Assembly (NCBI GenBank): GCA_947165505.1
Contig: CAMVAT010000015.1
Span: 1-64,000 of the forward strand
Source: an uncultured Prevotellaceae bacterium
GTDB lineage: Bacteria; Bacteroidota; Bacteroidia; Bacteroidales; Bacteroidaceae
Length of the DNA stretch: 64,000 nucleotides
Direction of reading: 5' to 3'
A program made the translations under genes and the position numbers. How positions within the stretch are numbered: position 1 is the first letter of the stretch; each line of letters opens with the position of its first letter. This document shows, one piece after another, positions 35,763 to 43,886 of the stretch. The notes below the pieces were generated by a model, which saw nothing but the letters and a program-made list of their open reading frames with translations, searched no databases and was not told the DNA's origin.

Positions 35763-37997
35763 ATGAAGAAACAACTGATATTTGCGGCAGCGATGTCCAT
35801 GGTGGCCATCACTGCCCCGGCTCAGAATACGCCCATATACCTGGACGAGAGCCAGCCCATTGAACAGCGGGTGGAGGATGCCCTGCAGCGCATGACGCTC
35901 GATGAGAAGATCGCCGTCGTCCACGCACAGAGCAAATTCTCGTCGGCCGGCATCATGCGACTGGGCTTCCCCGACTTCTGGACCGACGACGGACCGCACG
36001 GCGTGCGCCCCGACGTGCTGTGGGACGAGTGGGTGCAGGCCGGCCACACCAACGACTCGTGCGTGGCCTTCCCCGCCCTCACCTGTCTGGCAGCCACCTT
36101 CAACCTCGACATGGCACGCCTCTATGGCGAGAGTCTGGGCGAGGAGGCCCTCTACCGCGACAAAGACATGATACTGGGCCCGGGCGTGAACATCAACCGC
36201 ACGCCGCTCAACGGCCGCAACTTCGAATACATGGGCGAAGACCCCTATCTGGCCAGCCGCATGGTGGTGCCCTACATACAGGGCTTGCAGTCGAAGGGCG
36301 TGGCCGCCTGTGTGAAACACTATGCGCTGAACAACGATGAGGAAAACCGCCACCAAGTGAACGTGGTGGTGAGCGACCGCGCCCTGCACGAGATCTACCT
36401 GCCCGCCTTCCGCGCCGCGGTGGTCGAGGGCGGCACCTGGGGCATCATGGGATCGTACAACCTGTATCAGGGCCAGCACTGCTGCCACAACCAGACGCTG
36501 CTCAACCAGATACTCAAGGGCGACTGGGGATACGACGGTGTGGTGGTGAGCGACTGGGGCGGCGCGCACGACACCGACGAGGCCATCCGCAACGGACTGG
36601 ACATGGAGTTTGGCACGTGGACCGACGGTCTGACCATGGGTGCCACCAACGCCTACGACATGTATCACCTGGCCAAGGCTTACAAAGACGACATACGCGA
36701 GGGGAAATATACCGAGCGCGAACTCAACGACAAGGTGCGCCGTGTGCTGCGCCTCTTCTTCCGCACCACGATGAACCGCCAGCGCGGCTACGGATTCCTG
36801 TGCAGCGACGCCCACTATGCGGCGGCACGCCAGATAGCCGGCGAGGGCATCGTGCTCTTGCAGAACAAGGGGGGCGTGCTGCCCCTGCGCCTGGAGGGTA
36901 AGCGCCGCATACTGGTGGTGGGCGAGAACGCCATCAAGATGATGACCGTGGGCGGCGGCAGTTCGTCGCTCAAGGCACAGCACGAGGTGCTGCCCCTCGA
37001 CGCCCTGACAGCCGAGTGTGCGCGCCACGGTGTGGTGTGCGACTACGCCCGCGGCTATGTGGGCGACACGGTGCAGAGCTACAACAACGTGACAGTGGGG
37101 CGCAGCATCGCCGAGAGCCGTCCGGCCGGGGTGCTGCTGGCCGAGGCTGTGGAGAAAGCCAAGGACGCTGACTACGTGGTCGTGTTCGGCGGTCTGAACA
37201 AGAGCGCGCACCAAGACAGCGAGGGCCACGACCGCCAAGACTATGCCCTGCCCTACGGTCAGGACGCGCTGGTGGAGGCGCTGGCACGTGTGAACCCGAA
37301 CATCGTGTTCGTCAACATCTCGGGCAATGCCGTGGCCATGCCGTGGCGCGACCGGGTGAGCGCCATCGTGCAGGGATGGTTCATCGGCAGCGAGAGCGGC
37401 ACCGCCCTGACCGACATGCTCACGGGCCGCACCAACCCCTCGGGCAAGTTGCCCTTCACGTGGTTTGCCGCGCTCAACGATGTGCCGGCCCACCGTCTGG
37501 GCACTTATCCCGGCACGTGGCGCCCCGCGCACGACATCATCGACGAGACGTATGCCGACGACCTCTATGTGGGCTACCGCGGTGCCGACCGCTACCGCGT
37601 GCGACCGCTGTTCGCCTTCGGCCACGGTCTGAGTTACACCACGTTTGAGATAGGCAAGGCCGCCGCCGACAAGAACACGCTGACAGCGGCAGAGACCGTC
37701 ACCCTGACCATCCCCGTGAAGAACACGGGCAGCGTGGCTGGCGCCGAGGTGGTGCAGGTGTATATACGCGATGTGAAATCGTCGCTGCCGCGCCCGCAGA
37801 AAGAGCTGAAGGCTTTTCAGAAAGTATATCTGCAACCGGGTGAGCAGTGCACCGTCAGCATCACGCTCGACCGCCAGGCCCTGAGCTACTACGACGACCG
37901 CCAGGGGGCATGGGTGGCAGAGCCGGGCGACTTCGAGGCCCTGATCGGCACCTCGTCTGACCGTCTGACACAGAAAGTGAAGTTTGCGCTGAAATAA
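35763..37997 (+). CDS. GH3 beta-glucosidase
   Basis: Exo-acting beta-glucosidase expected to release glucose from the imported oligosaccharides in the periplasm. A signal peptide (MKKQLIFAAAMSMVAITAPA) precedes the (alpha/beta)8 domain; the nucleophile is D264 in GVVVSDWGGAHD. The second domain (GEGIVLLQNKGGVLPLR) and a C-terminal fibronectin III-like domain (LTIPVKNTGSVAGAEVVQVY) complete the usual three-domain GH3 layout in 744 residues. The 237-bp gap from GH16 contains G/C-rich palindromic repeat fragments. Confidence 0.93.
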   Translation: MKKQLIFAAAMSMVAITAPAQNTPIYLDESQPIEQRVEDALQRMTLDEKIAVVHAQSKFSSAGIMRLGFPDFWTDDGPHGVRPDVLWDEWVQAGHTNDSCVAFPALTCLAATFNLDMARLYGESLGEEALYRDKDMILGPGVNINRTPLNGRNFEYMGEDPYLASRMVVPYIQGLQSKGVAACVKHYALNNDEENRHQVNVVVSDRALHEIYLPAFRAAVVEGGTWGIMGSYNLYQGQHCCHNQTLLNQILKGDWGYDGVVVSDWGGAHDTDEAIRNGLDMEFGTWTDGLTMGATNAYDMYHLAKAYKDDIREGKYTERELNDKVRRVLRLFFRTTMNRQRGYGFLCSDAHYAAARQIAGEGIVLLQNKGGVLPLRLEGKRRILVVGENAIKMMTVGGGSSSLKAQHEVLPLDALTAECARHGVVCDYARGYVGDTVQSYNNVTVGRSIAESRPAGVLLAEAVEKAKDADYVVVFGGLNKSAHQDSEGHDRQDYALPYGQDALVEALARVNPNIVFVNISGNAVAMPWRDRVSAIVQGWFIGSESGTALTDMLTGRTNPSGKLPFTWFAALNDVPAHRLGTYPGTWRPAHDIIDETYADDLYVGYRGADRYRVRPLFAFGHGLSYTTFEIGKAAADKNTLTAAETVTLTIPVKNTGSVAGAEVVQVYIRDVKSSLPRPQKELKAFQKVYLQPGEQCTVSITLDRQALSYYDDRQGAWVAEPGDFEALIGTSSDRLTQKVKFALK

Positions 37998-38038
37998 AAA
38001 AAATATTCAATAGAATTCTGAGATTCAAATAATTTGAC

Positions 38039-38089
38039 TATTTTTGCAGTCGAGATGCCGTGGAGATGTGCTTCATGGTGTCTCGACTG
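38039..38089 (+). promoter_or_regulatory. -7 box and leader hairpin of the PUL regulator gene
   Basis: TATTTTTG (38039-38046) is followed at once by CAGTCGAGA paired with TCTCGACTG (38047-38055 and 38081-38089; 9-bp stem). The hairpin would form at the very 5' end of the transcript. No good -33 element is seen. Confidence 0.5.
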
Positions 38090-38101
38090 TCAAAAATAGC
38101 C

Positions 38102-39784
38102 ATGAAGAAACTCTTTTCAACCCGTTATATCACCATCGTATTGCTCACCTTGACCACCCTTGCGGTCAGGGCGCAGCACAATCTGGACTCGCTCTACCGC
38201 TGCCTGGACAGCGAGATAGAGCGATTTGCCGATTATGTGGCCGTTCACGACCGTGAGGTGAGCCTGTTGACGCAGGAACTGTCGCAGGCCGACAACGATG
38301 CCTTGCGCTACGACCTCAACTACCGTCTCTACGACAAATACCGTGCCTTCATCAACGACTCGGCCGTCTATTACCTGCGCAACTGCATCGACCTGGCCGG
38401 GCGTCTGCACCAGCCGTCGAAAGTGAACGAGTGCCGTTCGCTGCTGGCGCTGCGCTGCTCGAACACGGGCATGTACGACGAGGCACTCAAGATACTTGAC
38501 ACCGTGCGCCCCGAGGAGATGGACACCACCGCACTGGGCATCTACTACGAGGCGCGCAACCATGTGTATAACGAGCTGGCCTACTACACTCACATGGCCG
38601 ACATGAAAGAGCGCTACCTGGCCGAGGCGGGCAAATACGAGGGACTGATGCTCAGCCTGCTGCCCGACACGGCCGACGCGGCACTGCTGCGGCGCGAGAT
38701 GATAGCACTCAATGCCGGACGGCTGGAAGAGTCGAAGGCCATCAACGACGCATGGCTGCGACGTGTGACGCCGGGCAGTCACCGCTATGCCCTGGTGGCG
38801 CTCTACCGCTATCTGGAATACAAGGCGGCGGGCAACGACGATGAGATGATGTACTGGCTGGCCGAGTCGGCGCTGGCCGACGTGCGCAACGCGGTGATGG
38901 ACCAGGGGTCGCTGTGGGAGTTGGCCAACCAGTTGATGCTGGAGGGCGACGTGGACCGCAGCTACCGTTACATCAGTTTCACGAGCGAGTGCGCGGGCCG
39001 CTACGGGTCGCGTCAGCGCAATTGGCAGATAGCCCCGCTGCTGTCGGCCATCGCCAACAACTACAAGGCACAGAGCGAGCGCAGCAGTCAGCGCCTGCGC
39101 CTCACCATCATCGGCATCAGCGTGCTCGCCATGCTGCTCTTAGCTTTGCTCTTCTATGTGAACCGCCAGCGCAAGCGGCTGGCAGCGGCGCAGCAACAGT
39201 TGCAACAGAGCAATGAGAAGCTGGCCTCGGCCAACGGGTTGCTGTCGGAGAAAAACAATGAGCTGTCGGAAGTGAACGACCAGTTGCACGCGCTCAACGC
39301 GCAGTTGGCCGAGTCGAACCGTGTGAAGGAGGAGTATGTGGGTCGGTTCATGCGTCTGTGCTCCGTGTATATCGACAAGATGGACCAGTTTCGCAAGCGC
39401 GTGAACAAGATGATGAAAAACCGCGAATACGAGGAGCTGTACAACACCACGCGCAGTCAGGAGTCGAAGACACAGCAGCTGGAGGAGCTCTTCGGCAGTT
39501 TCGACGCCGCCTTCCTGCATCTGTTTCCCAATTTCGTGAGCGAGGTGAACAAGCTGCTGAAGCCCGAGGAGCGGATGGAACTGGAGAAGGACAAGCGCAT
39601 GAACACCGACCTGCGCATTTTGGCACTCATCCGTCTGGGCATCGACGACAGTTCGAAGATAGCAGAATTTCTGAACTACAGCGTCAATACCATCTATAAC
39701 TATCGTGCCCGCCTGAAGACCAACGCCATCGTAGAGCGCGACGACTTTGAGCGCCTGGTGAAAGAGATCGGGATGCCGAAATAG
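38102..39784 (+). CDS. Membrane-anchored regulator: TPR-like sensor, transmembrane helix, coiled coil, C-terminal HTH (DUF6377-like)
   Basis: Predicted local regulator of the PUL. A signal peptide (MKKLFSTRYITIVLLTLTTL, cut after VRAQ) leads into a helical TPR-like periplasmic region of about 290 residues, one membrane helix (LTIIGISVLAMLLLALLFYV), a long coiled coil (AAAQQQLQQSNEKLASANGL) and a C-terminal helix-turn-helix (DDSSKIAEFLNYSVNTIYNY). The ATG at 38102 is chosen over 38060 because it starts the signal peptide. Proteins of this type occur next to Bacteroidota PULs and are thought to transduce signals across the membrane straight to DNA, but this is not proven here. Confidence 0.75.
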   Translation: MKKLFSTRYITIVLLTLTTLAVRAQHNLDSLYRCLDSEIERFADYVAVHDREVSLLTQELSQADNDALRYDLNYRLYDKYRAFINDSAVYYLRNCIDLAGRLHQPSKVNECRSLLALRCSNTGMYDEALKILDTVRPEEMDTTALGIYYEARNHVYNELAYYTHMADMKERYLAEAGKYEGLMLSLLPDTADAALLRREMIALNAGRLEESKAINDAWLRRVTPGSHRYALVALYRYLEYKAAGNDDEMMYWLAESALADVRNAVMDQGSLWELANQLMLEGDVDRSYRYISFTSECAGRYGSRQRNWQIAPLLSAIANNYKAQSERSSQRLRLTIIGISVLAMLLLALLFYVNRQRKRLAAAQQQLQQSNEKLASANGLLSEKNNELSEVNDQLHALNAQLAESNRVKEEYVGRFMRLCSVYIDKMDQFRKRVNKMMKNREYEELYNTTRSQESKTQQLEELFGSFDAAFLHLFPNFVSEVNKLLKPEERMELEKDKRMNTDLRILALIRLGIDDSSKIAEFLNYSVNTIYNYRARLKTNAIVERDDFERLVKEIGMPK

Positions 39785-39794
39785 GAGGTCGTTT

Positions 39795-40586
39795 TTACTT
39801 TACTTCCGCTGCCACGAGGTTGGTCAGCAGCACAAACTCGGGGATGGAGAGTTGCTCGGGTCGGCGTGTCATCATATCGTGCTGGTAGAAGGCGGGCGAG
39901 GCGGGACGCTCGGTGAAGAGCGGCCGCAGACTGACTCGGAGCATCTTGCGCCGCTGGTTGAACGCTGTCTTGACCACACGGCGGAAGAGCGTCTCGTCGC
40001 AGCCCAACTCGCGCACATCGTTGCGTGTCATGCGGATGACGGCGCTCTTGACCTTGGGAGGCGGGTTAAACACGTTTTCATCTACGGTGAAGAGGTATTC
40101 CACATCGTACCATGCCTGTATGAGCACGCTGAGGATGCCGTAGGCCTTGGTGCCCGGAGCGGAGGCGATGCGCTGCGCCACCTCGCGCTGTATCATGCCC
40201 GTGCAACAGGGGATGAGGTGGCGGTTGTCGATCATCTTGAAGAAGATCTGCGTGGAGATATCGTAGGGGTAGTTGCCGGTGAGCACAAACTGCCGCCCGC
40301 CGAAGAGGCCGTCGAGATCCATGCGCAGGAAGTCCTCGCCGATGATATGGTCGCGCAGGCGCGGGAAATGCTCGTTGAGGTAGGCCACCGACTCGCGGTC
40401 TATCTCCACCACTTTCAGTTCGCGGGGCTTGGGTGCCAGATACTGCGTGAGCACGCCCATGCCGGGCCCTACTTCCAAGACGGGAATATCAGGGCAGGCA
40501 TCGACGGTGTCGGCGATGCGCCGGGCGATGTCGAGGTCGGTCAGGAAATGCTGTCCGAGATTTTTCTTTGGTCTTACTTGTCGCAT
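39795..40586 (-). CDS. rsmA: 16S rRNA (adenine1518-N6/adenine1519-N6)-dimethyltransferase
   Basis: SAM-dependent enzyme (KsgA) that dimethylates two adjacent adenines in helix 45 of 16S rRNA during small-subunit maturation. The start KKNLGQHFLTDLDIARRI, SAM motif I VLEVGPGMGVLTQYL and the catalytic NYPY (LTGNYPYDIST) are all present; 263 residues is normal. It converges on the PUL regulator with 10 bp between the stop codons. Confidence 0.96.
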   Translation of the reverse strand: MRQVRPKKNLGQHFLTDLDIARRIADTVDACPDIPVLEVGPGMGVLTQYLAPKPRELKVVEIDRESVAYLNEHFPRLRDHIIGEDFLRMDLDGLFGGRQFVLTGNYPYDISTQIFFKMIDNRHLIPCCTGMIQREVAQRIASAPGTKAYGILSVLIQAWYDVEYLFTVDENVFNPPPKVKSAVIRMTRNDVRELGCDETLFRRVVKTAFNQRRKMLRVSLRPLFTERPASPAFYQHDMMTRRPEQLSIPEFVLLTNLVAAEVK

Positions 40587-40590
40587 GATG

Positions 40591-40672
40591 ATTAGAGGTG
40601 AGAGGTGAGAGGTGAGAGGTTTGAGATTTGAGATGTGAGGTTTGAGATTTGAGATGTGAGATGTGAGGTGAG
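40591..40672 (+). repeat. 7-bp-period array (GAGGTGA, then GAGATTT/GAGATGT)
   Basis: About eleven heptamers beginning with GAG upstream of rsmA. The first units match the GAGGTGA arrays elsewhere; later units drift to GAGATTT, GAGATGT and GAGGTTT but keep the period. It lies in the rsmA 5' untranslated region. Confidence 0.85.
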
Positions 40673-40674
40673 TG

Positions 40675-40707
40675 CAAAATTACAACTTTTTTTTGGGTTC
40701 TACAAGA
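40675..40707 (-). promoter_or_regulatory. Candidate rsmA promoter
   Basis: TAATTTTG (40675-40682) with CTTG (40704-40707) 21 bp upstream on the minus strand. Confidence 0.55.
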
Positions 40708-40749
40708 TTTCGAGCGGGTTTCACATCAGCGAAGTGGTGACAGGGTGTC

Positions 40750-40785
40750 AAAAAAAAGAGACGGCCGATATTCACCGGCCGCCTC
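40750..40785 (-). terminator. Rho-independent terminator after the 29-residue small ORF
   Basis: On the minus strand GAGGCGGCCG-GTGAATAT-CGGCCGTCTC (one G-U pair) is followed by eight T. Together with the promoter at 40974-41005 it defines a short transcription unit. Confidence 0.88.
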
Positions 40786-40841
40786 ATTGCGATATATCAT
40801 GTTCTCTCTCAAATGAATTCTCTCAAAAAAAGCACGTGGCT

Positions 40842-40931
40842 TCAACGAAGCGAGACATGAATCTCTTTAAACTCCACTGCCATTACTACTGCTTTCACGA
40901 CCGCTAAAGCGACCAAACCAAATGTCAACAT
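40842..40931 (-). CDS. Small hydrophobic protein, 29 residues (candidate, not in ORF track)
   Basis: ATG to TGA gives a 29-residue peptide starting MLTFGLVALAVVKAVVMAVE and ending in a short basic tail (KEIHVSLR). The first 20 residues could form one membrane helix. The reading frame sits in a transcription unit with an exact consensus promoter 43-74 bp upstream and a strong terminator 57 bp downstream, which is why it is called. It is not assigned to a family. Alternatives are a non-coding sRNA with a chance ORF, or a type I toxin-like peptide; no antisense partner was found. Confidence 0.5.
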   Translation of the reverse strand: MLTFGLVALAVVKAVVMAVEFKEIHVSLR

Positions 40932-40973
40932 AATCGTTTGTTTTTTTAAAATTGTTATCTCTGAATTGCGATG

Positions 40974-41005
40974 CAAAGATACGGCAAAAAAGACAACCCG
41001 TCAAA
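40974..41005 (-). promoter_or_regulatory. Promoter of the 29-residue small ORF
   Basis: TTTG (41002-41005), 20 bp, TATCTTTG (40974-40981) on the minus strand; exact consensus. Confidence 0.75.
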
Positions 41006-41168
41006 CATTTTGCGGGCAATCGCATGAAAAGCCCCGCTTTATTGACGCAGGTCAACAGCCCCCCTGAGCACCCCTGTCCCACGGCTTTCAGCAGTATTGT
41101 CCTTTCACTTCCTTCACTTCTCCTTTCTACGAAATATGAATAACAATAATCAAGTTTAGCATGCTTAA

Positions 41169-41284
41169 GGAGTTTAGGAGTTTAGGAGTTTTCGCGGCTT
41201 TCAGCCGCTGGAGTTTAGACGTTAGTTGGGTGCAATAACTGGTGCGCTACGACTATTGTCTAAACTCCTAAACTCCCAAACTCC
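41169..41284. repeat. Long imperfect hairpin from GGAGTTTA repeats
   Basis: GGAGTTTAGGAGTTTAGGAG on the left pairs with the inverted series AAACTCCTAAACTCCCAAAC on the right around a 70-nt centre containing GCGGCTTTCAGCCGC. The 41006-41419 stretch has no gene; apart from this hairpin nothing was recognised. Confidence 0.7.
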
Positions 41285-41419
41285 AAAGAGCAAGCGGAGC
41301 TTGCGAAAGTTGAATAACTATATGACAGTGTTTTGCATATTTTTCCAATAAAATGCAAGTAATTGTTTAATTATTCTTAAATAATCACACAGAAGAGAAC
41401 AATTTCCTCTTTTTTTCAC

Positions 41420-41427
41420 TATATTTG
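41420..41427 (+). promoter_or_regulatory. Candidate -7 box of the 37-residue small ORF
   Basis: TATATTTG, 40 bp before the start codon; the -33 element is not evident. Confidence 0.45.
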
Positions 41428-41467
41428 CCATACACTACTAACACTATTATCATCGGGAGGAAAAGCT

Positions 41468-41581
41468 ATGAATACGAAACAACAAAAGTACGAAGAAGAG
41501 TACGAATTAGACAACATCTACAACTGTGATGCCGACGAACGTTACGCCTATGGTGCCGAACCTTCAATCTGGTATAATTAA
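41468..41581 (+). CDS. Small acidic, tyrosine-rich protein, 37 residues (candidate, not in ORF track)
   Basis: ATG at 41468, preceded by GGAGGAAAAGCT (an unusually good Shine-Dalgarno for this phylum), opens a 37-codon frame that starts MNTKQQKYEEEYELDNIYNC and ends EPSIWYN. It contains eleven acidic or amide residues and seven tyrosines. A -7 box precedes it and a 14-bp perfect hairpin follows its stop codon by 53 bp. I do not recognise the family. The clean RBS, promoter and terminator favour a real small protein. Confidence 0.55.
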   Translation: MNTKQQKYEEEYELDNIYNCDADERYAYGAEPSIWYN

Positions 41582-41634
41582 ATAATCTGTTTTCACGAGT
41601 CGTTGATTACTCGCGCAAAAATAAATAATACAGT

Positions 41635-41667
41635 CAGGCGGCAGTCGGAATGACCGACTGCCGCCTG
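41635..41667 (+). terminator. Terminator-like hairpin after the 37-residue small ORF
   Basis: CAGGCGGCAGTCGG-AATGA-CCGACTGCCGCCTG, a perfect 14-bp stem. It is followed by TCTGTTGTCTGTT rather than a pure T run. Confidence 0.75.
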
Positions 41668-41748
41668 TCTGTTGTCTGTTCACCCTTGTTTCGCATGGCC
41701 CGCAGCATTTTTCTTTACCAACAGGCCGATCATTCCGATTTTTTCTTC

Positions 41749-41756
41749 TATCTTTG
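41749..41756 (+). promoter_or_regulatory. slyD -7 box
   Basis: TATCTTTG. The ORF-track start for slyD (TTG at 41754) is inside this box, so it cannot be the real start codon. Confidence 0.65.
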
Positions 41757-41798
41757 CACACAAATTACGCAATAATCATATCATCATTATACAAAGAA

Positions 41799-42377
41799 AT
41801 GGAAGAGCAACAAAACAAGTACATCGCTTTGGCATACAAGCTGTATAGCGTGGAAGACGGAGAAACAGAGTTATTAGAAGAGGCCACCACCGACCGGCCA
41901 TTTATATTCATCAGCCACATGGGCGCTACGCTGCCTGTGTTCGAGGAGAAGATCGTGGCGCTGCAGACAGGTGACGCATTCGACTTCACCATCGGCAAGA
42001 ACGACGCTTACGGCGACTACGACGACGAGGGTGTGCTGGAGCTGGACAAGGAGATGTTTTGCATTGACGGGAAATTCGACAAGGAGCGTATCTTTGAGGA
42101 TGCCATCATCCCCCTGCAGAACCAGGAGGGCCAGCGCTTCCAGGCACAAGTGGTGAGCGTGGGAGCCGACAAGGTGACCGTAGATCTGAACCACCCGTTG
42201 GCGGGCTGCGACCTGCACTTCGTGGGCACGGTGCTCGTCTCGCGCGAGGCCACCAACCAAGAGTTGGAGCAGATGGCCAAGTTGCTGAGCGGCGAGGGCT
42301 GTGGCGGCTGCGGCGGTTGCGGTGGCGAAGGCTGCGGTGAAGGCTGCGGCGAAGGTGGCTGCGGCGGATGCCATTGA
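41799..42377 (+). CDS. slyD: SlyD-type FKBP peptidyl-prolyl isomerase with Cys-rich metal-binding tail
   Basis: Cytoplasmic folding catalyst and chaperone that isomerises X-Pro bonds and, in SlyD proteins, delivers or stores metal such as nickel. FKBP/IF features are PFIFISHMGATLPVFEEKIVAL and GKNDAYGDYDDEGV. The C-terminus is a Gly/Cys-rich tail (CGGCGGCGGEGCGEGCGEGG, then CGGCH) with seven Cys and a His, suited to metal binding. The ATG at 41799 (MEEQQNKY) gives 192 residues. aroC starts 39 bp after its stop and may be cotranscribed. Confidence 0.9.
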   Translation: MEEQQNKYIALAYKLYSVEDGETELLEEATTDRPFIFISHMGATLPVFEEKIVALQTGDAFDFTIGKNDAYGDYDDEGVLELDKEMFCIDGKFDKERIFEDAIIPLQNQEGQRFQAQVVSVGADKVTVDLNHPLAGCDLHFVGTVLVSREATNQELEQMAKLLSGEGCGGCGGCGGEGCGEGCGEGGCGGCH

Positions 42378-42416
42378 CACCTACAACAGAAAAGCTATTC
42401 TCTTACCTCTAAAGAA

Positions 42417-43493
42417 ATGAACACTTTCGGACATCAATTTACGCTGACCACCTTCGGCGAGAGCCATGGAGCCGCCATCGGCGGCGTGGTGGACGGCATG
42501 CCTGCGGGCATAGACATCGACCTCGACTTCATACAGTCGGAGCTGAACCGCCGCCGGCCCGGACAGAGCGCCATCACCACCGCACGCGACGAGGCCGACC
42601 GTGTGGAGCTGCTCAGCGGCGTATTTGAGGGCCAATCGACGGGCTGCCCCATCGGCTTCATCGTGCGCAACACCAACCAGCACTCGCAAGACTACGAGAA
42701 TATGCGCTGCCTGTTTCGCCCGTCGCATGCCGACTACACCTACCAAGCCAAGTATGGCGTGCGCGACCACCGCGGCGGCGGGCGCTCGTCGGCACGCATC
42801 ACCATCAGCCGCTGCGTGGGTGGCGCGCTGGCCAAACTGGCCCTGCGCCCCTACGGCATCAGCGTGCAAGCCTACACATCGCAGGTGGGAGATATCGCCC
42901 TGGACCGCGACTACCGCCGCTACGACCTCACGAAGAGTGAAGAGAACGCCGTCCGCTGTCCCGACCCGGAGAAAGCCGCCGAGATGGAGCGCCTGATACT
43001 GCAAGTGAAGAGCGAGGGCGACACCATTGGCGGCGTCATCACCTGCGTGATACGAGGCTGTCCGCCGGGATTAGGCGAACCGGAGTTTGGCAAGCTGCAC
43101 GCGCATCTGGGTGCCGCCATACTCAGCATCAATGCGGTGAAGGGATTTGAATACGGCGAGGGGTTTGAGGGCGTGCGCTTTCGCGGCAGCGAGCAAAACG
43201 ATGTGTTCGTGAACGACAACGGGCGCATCACCACGCTCACAAACCACAGCGGCGGCATACAAGGCGGCATCAGCAACGGACAAGACATCTACTTCCGGGT
43301 AGCCTTCAAGCCCGTAGCGACGATATTACAACAGCAACAGACGGTGGACCTGGAGGGCAACGCCACCACACTCAAGGCCCGCGGACGGCACGACCCGTGT
43401 GTACTGCCACGTGCAGTGCCCGTGGTAGAAGCGATGGCTGCGATGACCATTTTAGACTTTATTCTGTCTATAAAGGGCAGAAAATCCTTGTAA
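42417..43493 (+). CDS. aroC: Chorismate synthase
   Basis: Last step of the shikimate pathway: converts 5-enolpyruvylshikimate 3-phosphate to chorismate with reduced FMN. The start [20 protein letters not shown], the [20 protein letters not shown] segment, [15 protein letters not shown] and [19 protein letters not shown] are all signature regions. Length (358) is normal. Confidence 0.97.
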   Translation: MNTFGHQFTLTTFGESHGAAIGGVVDGMPAGIDIDLDFIQSELNRRRPGQSAITTARDEADRVELLSGVFEGQSTGCPIGFIVRNTNQHSQDYENMRCLFRPSHADYTYQAKYGVRDHRGGGRSSARITISRCVGGALAKLALRPYGISVQAYTSQVGDIALDRDYRRYDLTKSEENAVRCPDPEKAAEMERLILQVKSEGDTIGGVITCVIRGCPPGLGEPEFGKLHAHLGAAILSINAVKGFEYGEGFEGVRFRGSEQNDVFVNDNGRITTLTNHSGGIQGGISNGQDIYFRVAFKPVATILQQQQTVDLEGNATTLKARGRHDPCVLPRAVPVVEAMAAMTILDFILSIKGRKSL

Positions 43494-43560
43494 TTTGTTA
43501 ATAATTGTCATTTCGACAACAATTTACCACCGAAAACTTTTTTATTCCAAAAATTACCAC

Positions 43561-43568
43561 TATATTTG
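43561..43568 (+). promoter_or_regulatory. -7 box of candidate sRNA
   Basis: TATATTTG, 68 bp after the aroC stop codon; -33 element not clear. Confidence 0.5.
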
Positions 43569-43574
43569 CACTCG

Positions 43575-43670
43575 GTTATGAGCTATTTGTGAAAATTGCC
43601 ATAACTTAGTTAAGTCTAGTTTAGTTTTTGTGTTGGTTGAGAGCTGCCTTGGGGCAGCTCTCAAATTTTT
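43575..43670 (+). ncRNA. Candidate small RNA, about 95 nt
   Basis: A short unit between aroC and a repeat block: -7 box TATATTTG, about 60 nt of AT-rich sequence with the small inverted motif TTATG...CATAA, then the hairpin GAGAGCTGCC-TTGG-GGCAGCTCTC followed by AAATTTTTT. There is no sensible ORF. The family is not recognised. It could instead be the 3' end of the aroC transcript, in which case the promoter match is chance. Confidence 0.5.
43639..43670 (+). terminator. Rho-independent terminator
   Basis: Perfect 10-bp stem GAGAGCTGCC/GGCAGCTCTC with TTGG loop and a T run. Ends the candidate sRNA or the slyD-aroC transcript. Confidence 0.88.
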
Positions 43671-43734
43671 TAAGCCTCCCCCGTACCCCCTCCAAAGGAG
43701 GGGGGCACCAGCTGAGAAGAATGATAAAGCCTCG

Positions 43735-43886
43735 GAGCAAGAAACCGTGCAAAAACCCTCAACCCTCAACCGTACAAGAACACTCAACCCTAAACCATCA
43801 ACCCTCAACCGTACAAGAAAGAACCCTCAACCCTAAACCCTAAACCCTAAACCCTCAACCGTACAAGAAAGAACCCTCAACCCTAA
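43735..43886 (+). repeat. 7-bp-period arrays between aroC and pyrD
   Basis: A reduced composite element: GGAGCAAGAAACCGTGCAAA then CCCTCAA, CCCTAAA and CACTCAA units, with three CCGTACAAGAA links. The last CCCTAAA unit contains the pyrD stop codon on the other strand. Just before it, at about 43685-43704, is a CCCCCTCC-AAA-GGAGGGGG palindrome. Confidence 0.85.

Noticed and set aside
43752-43886. Telomere-like CCCTAAA arrays as chromosome ends or eukaryotic contamination
   Set aside because: The arrays are short, mixed with CCCTCAA and CACTAAA, recur at several internal sites and lie between normal bacterial genes.
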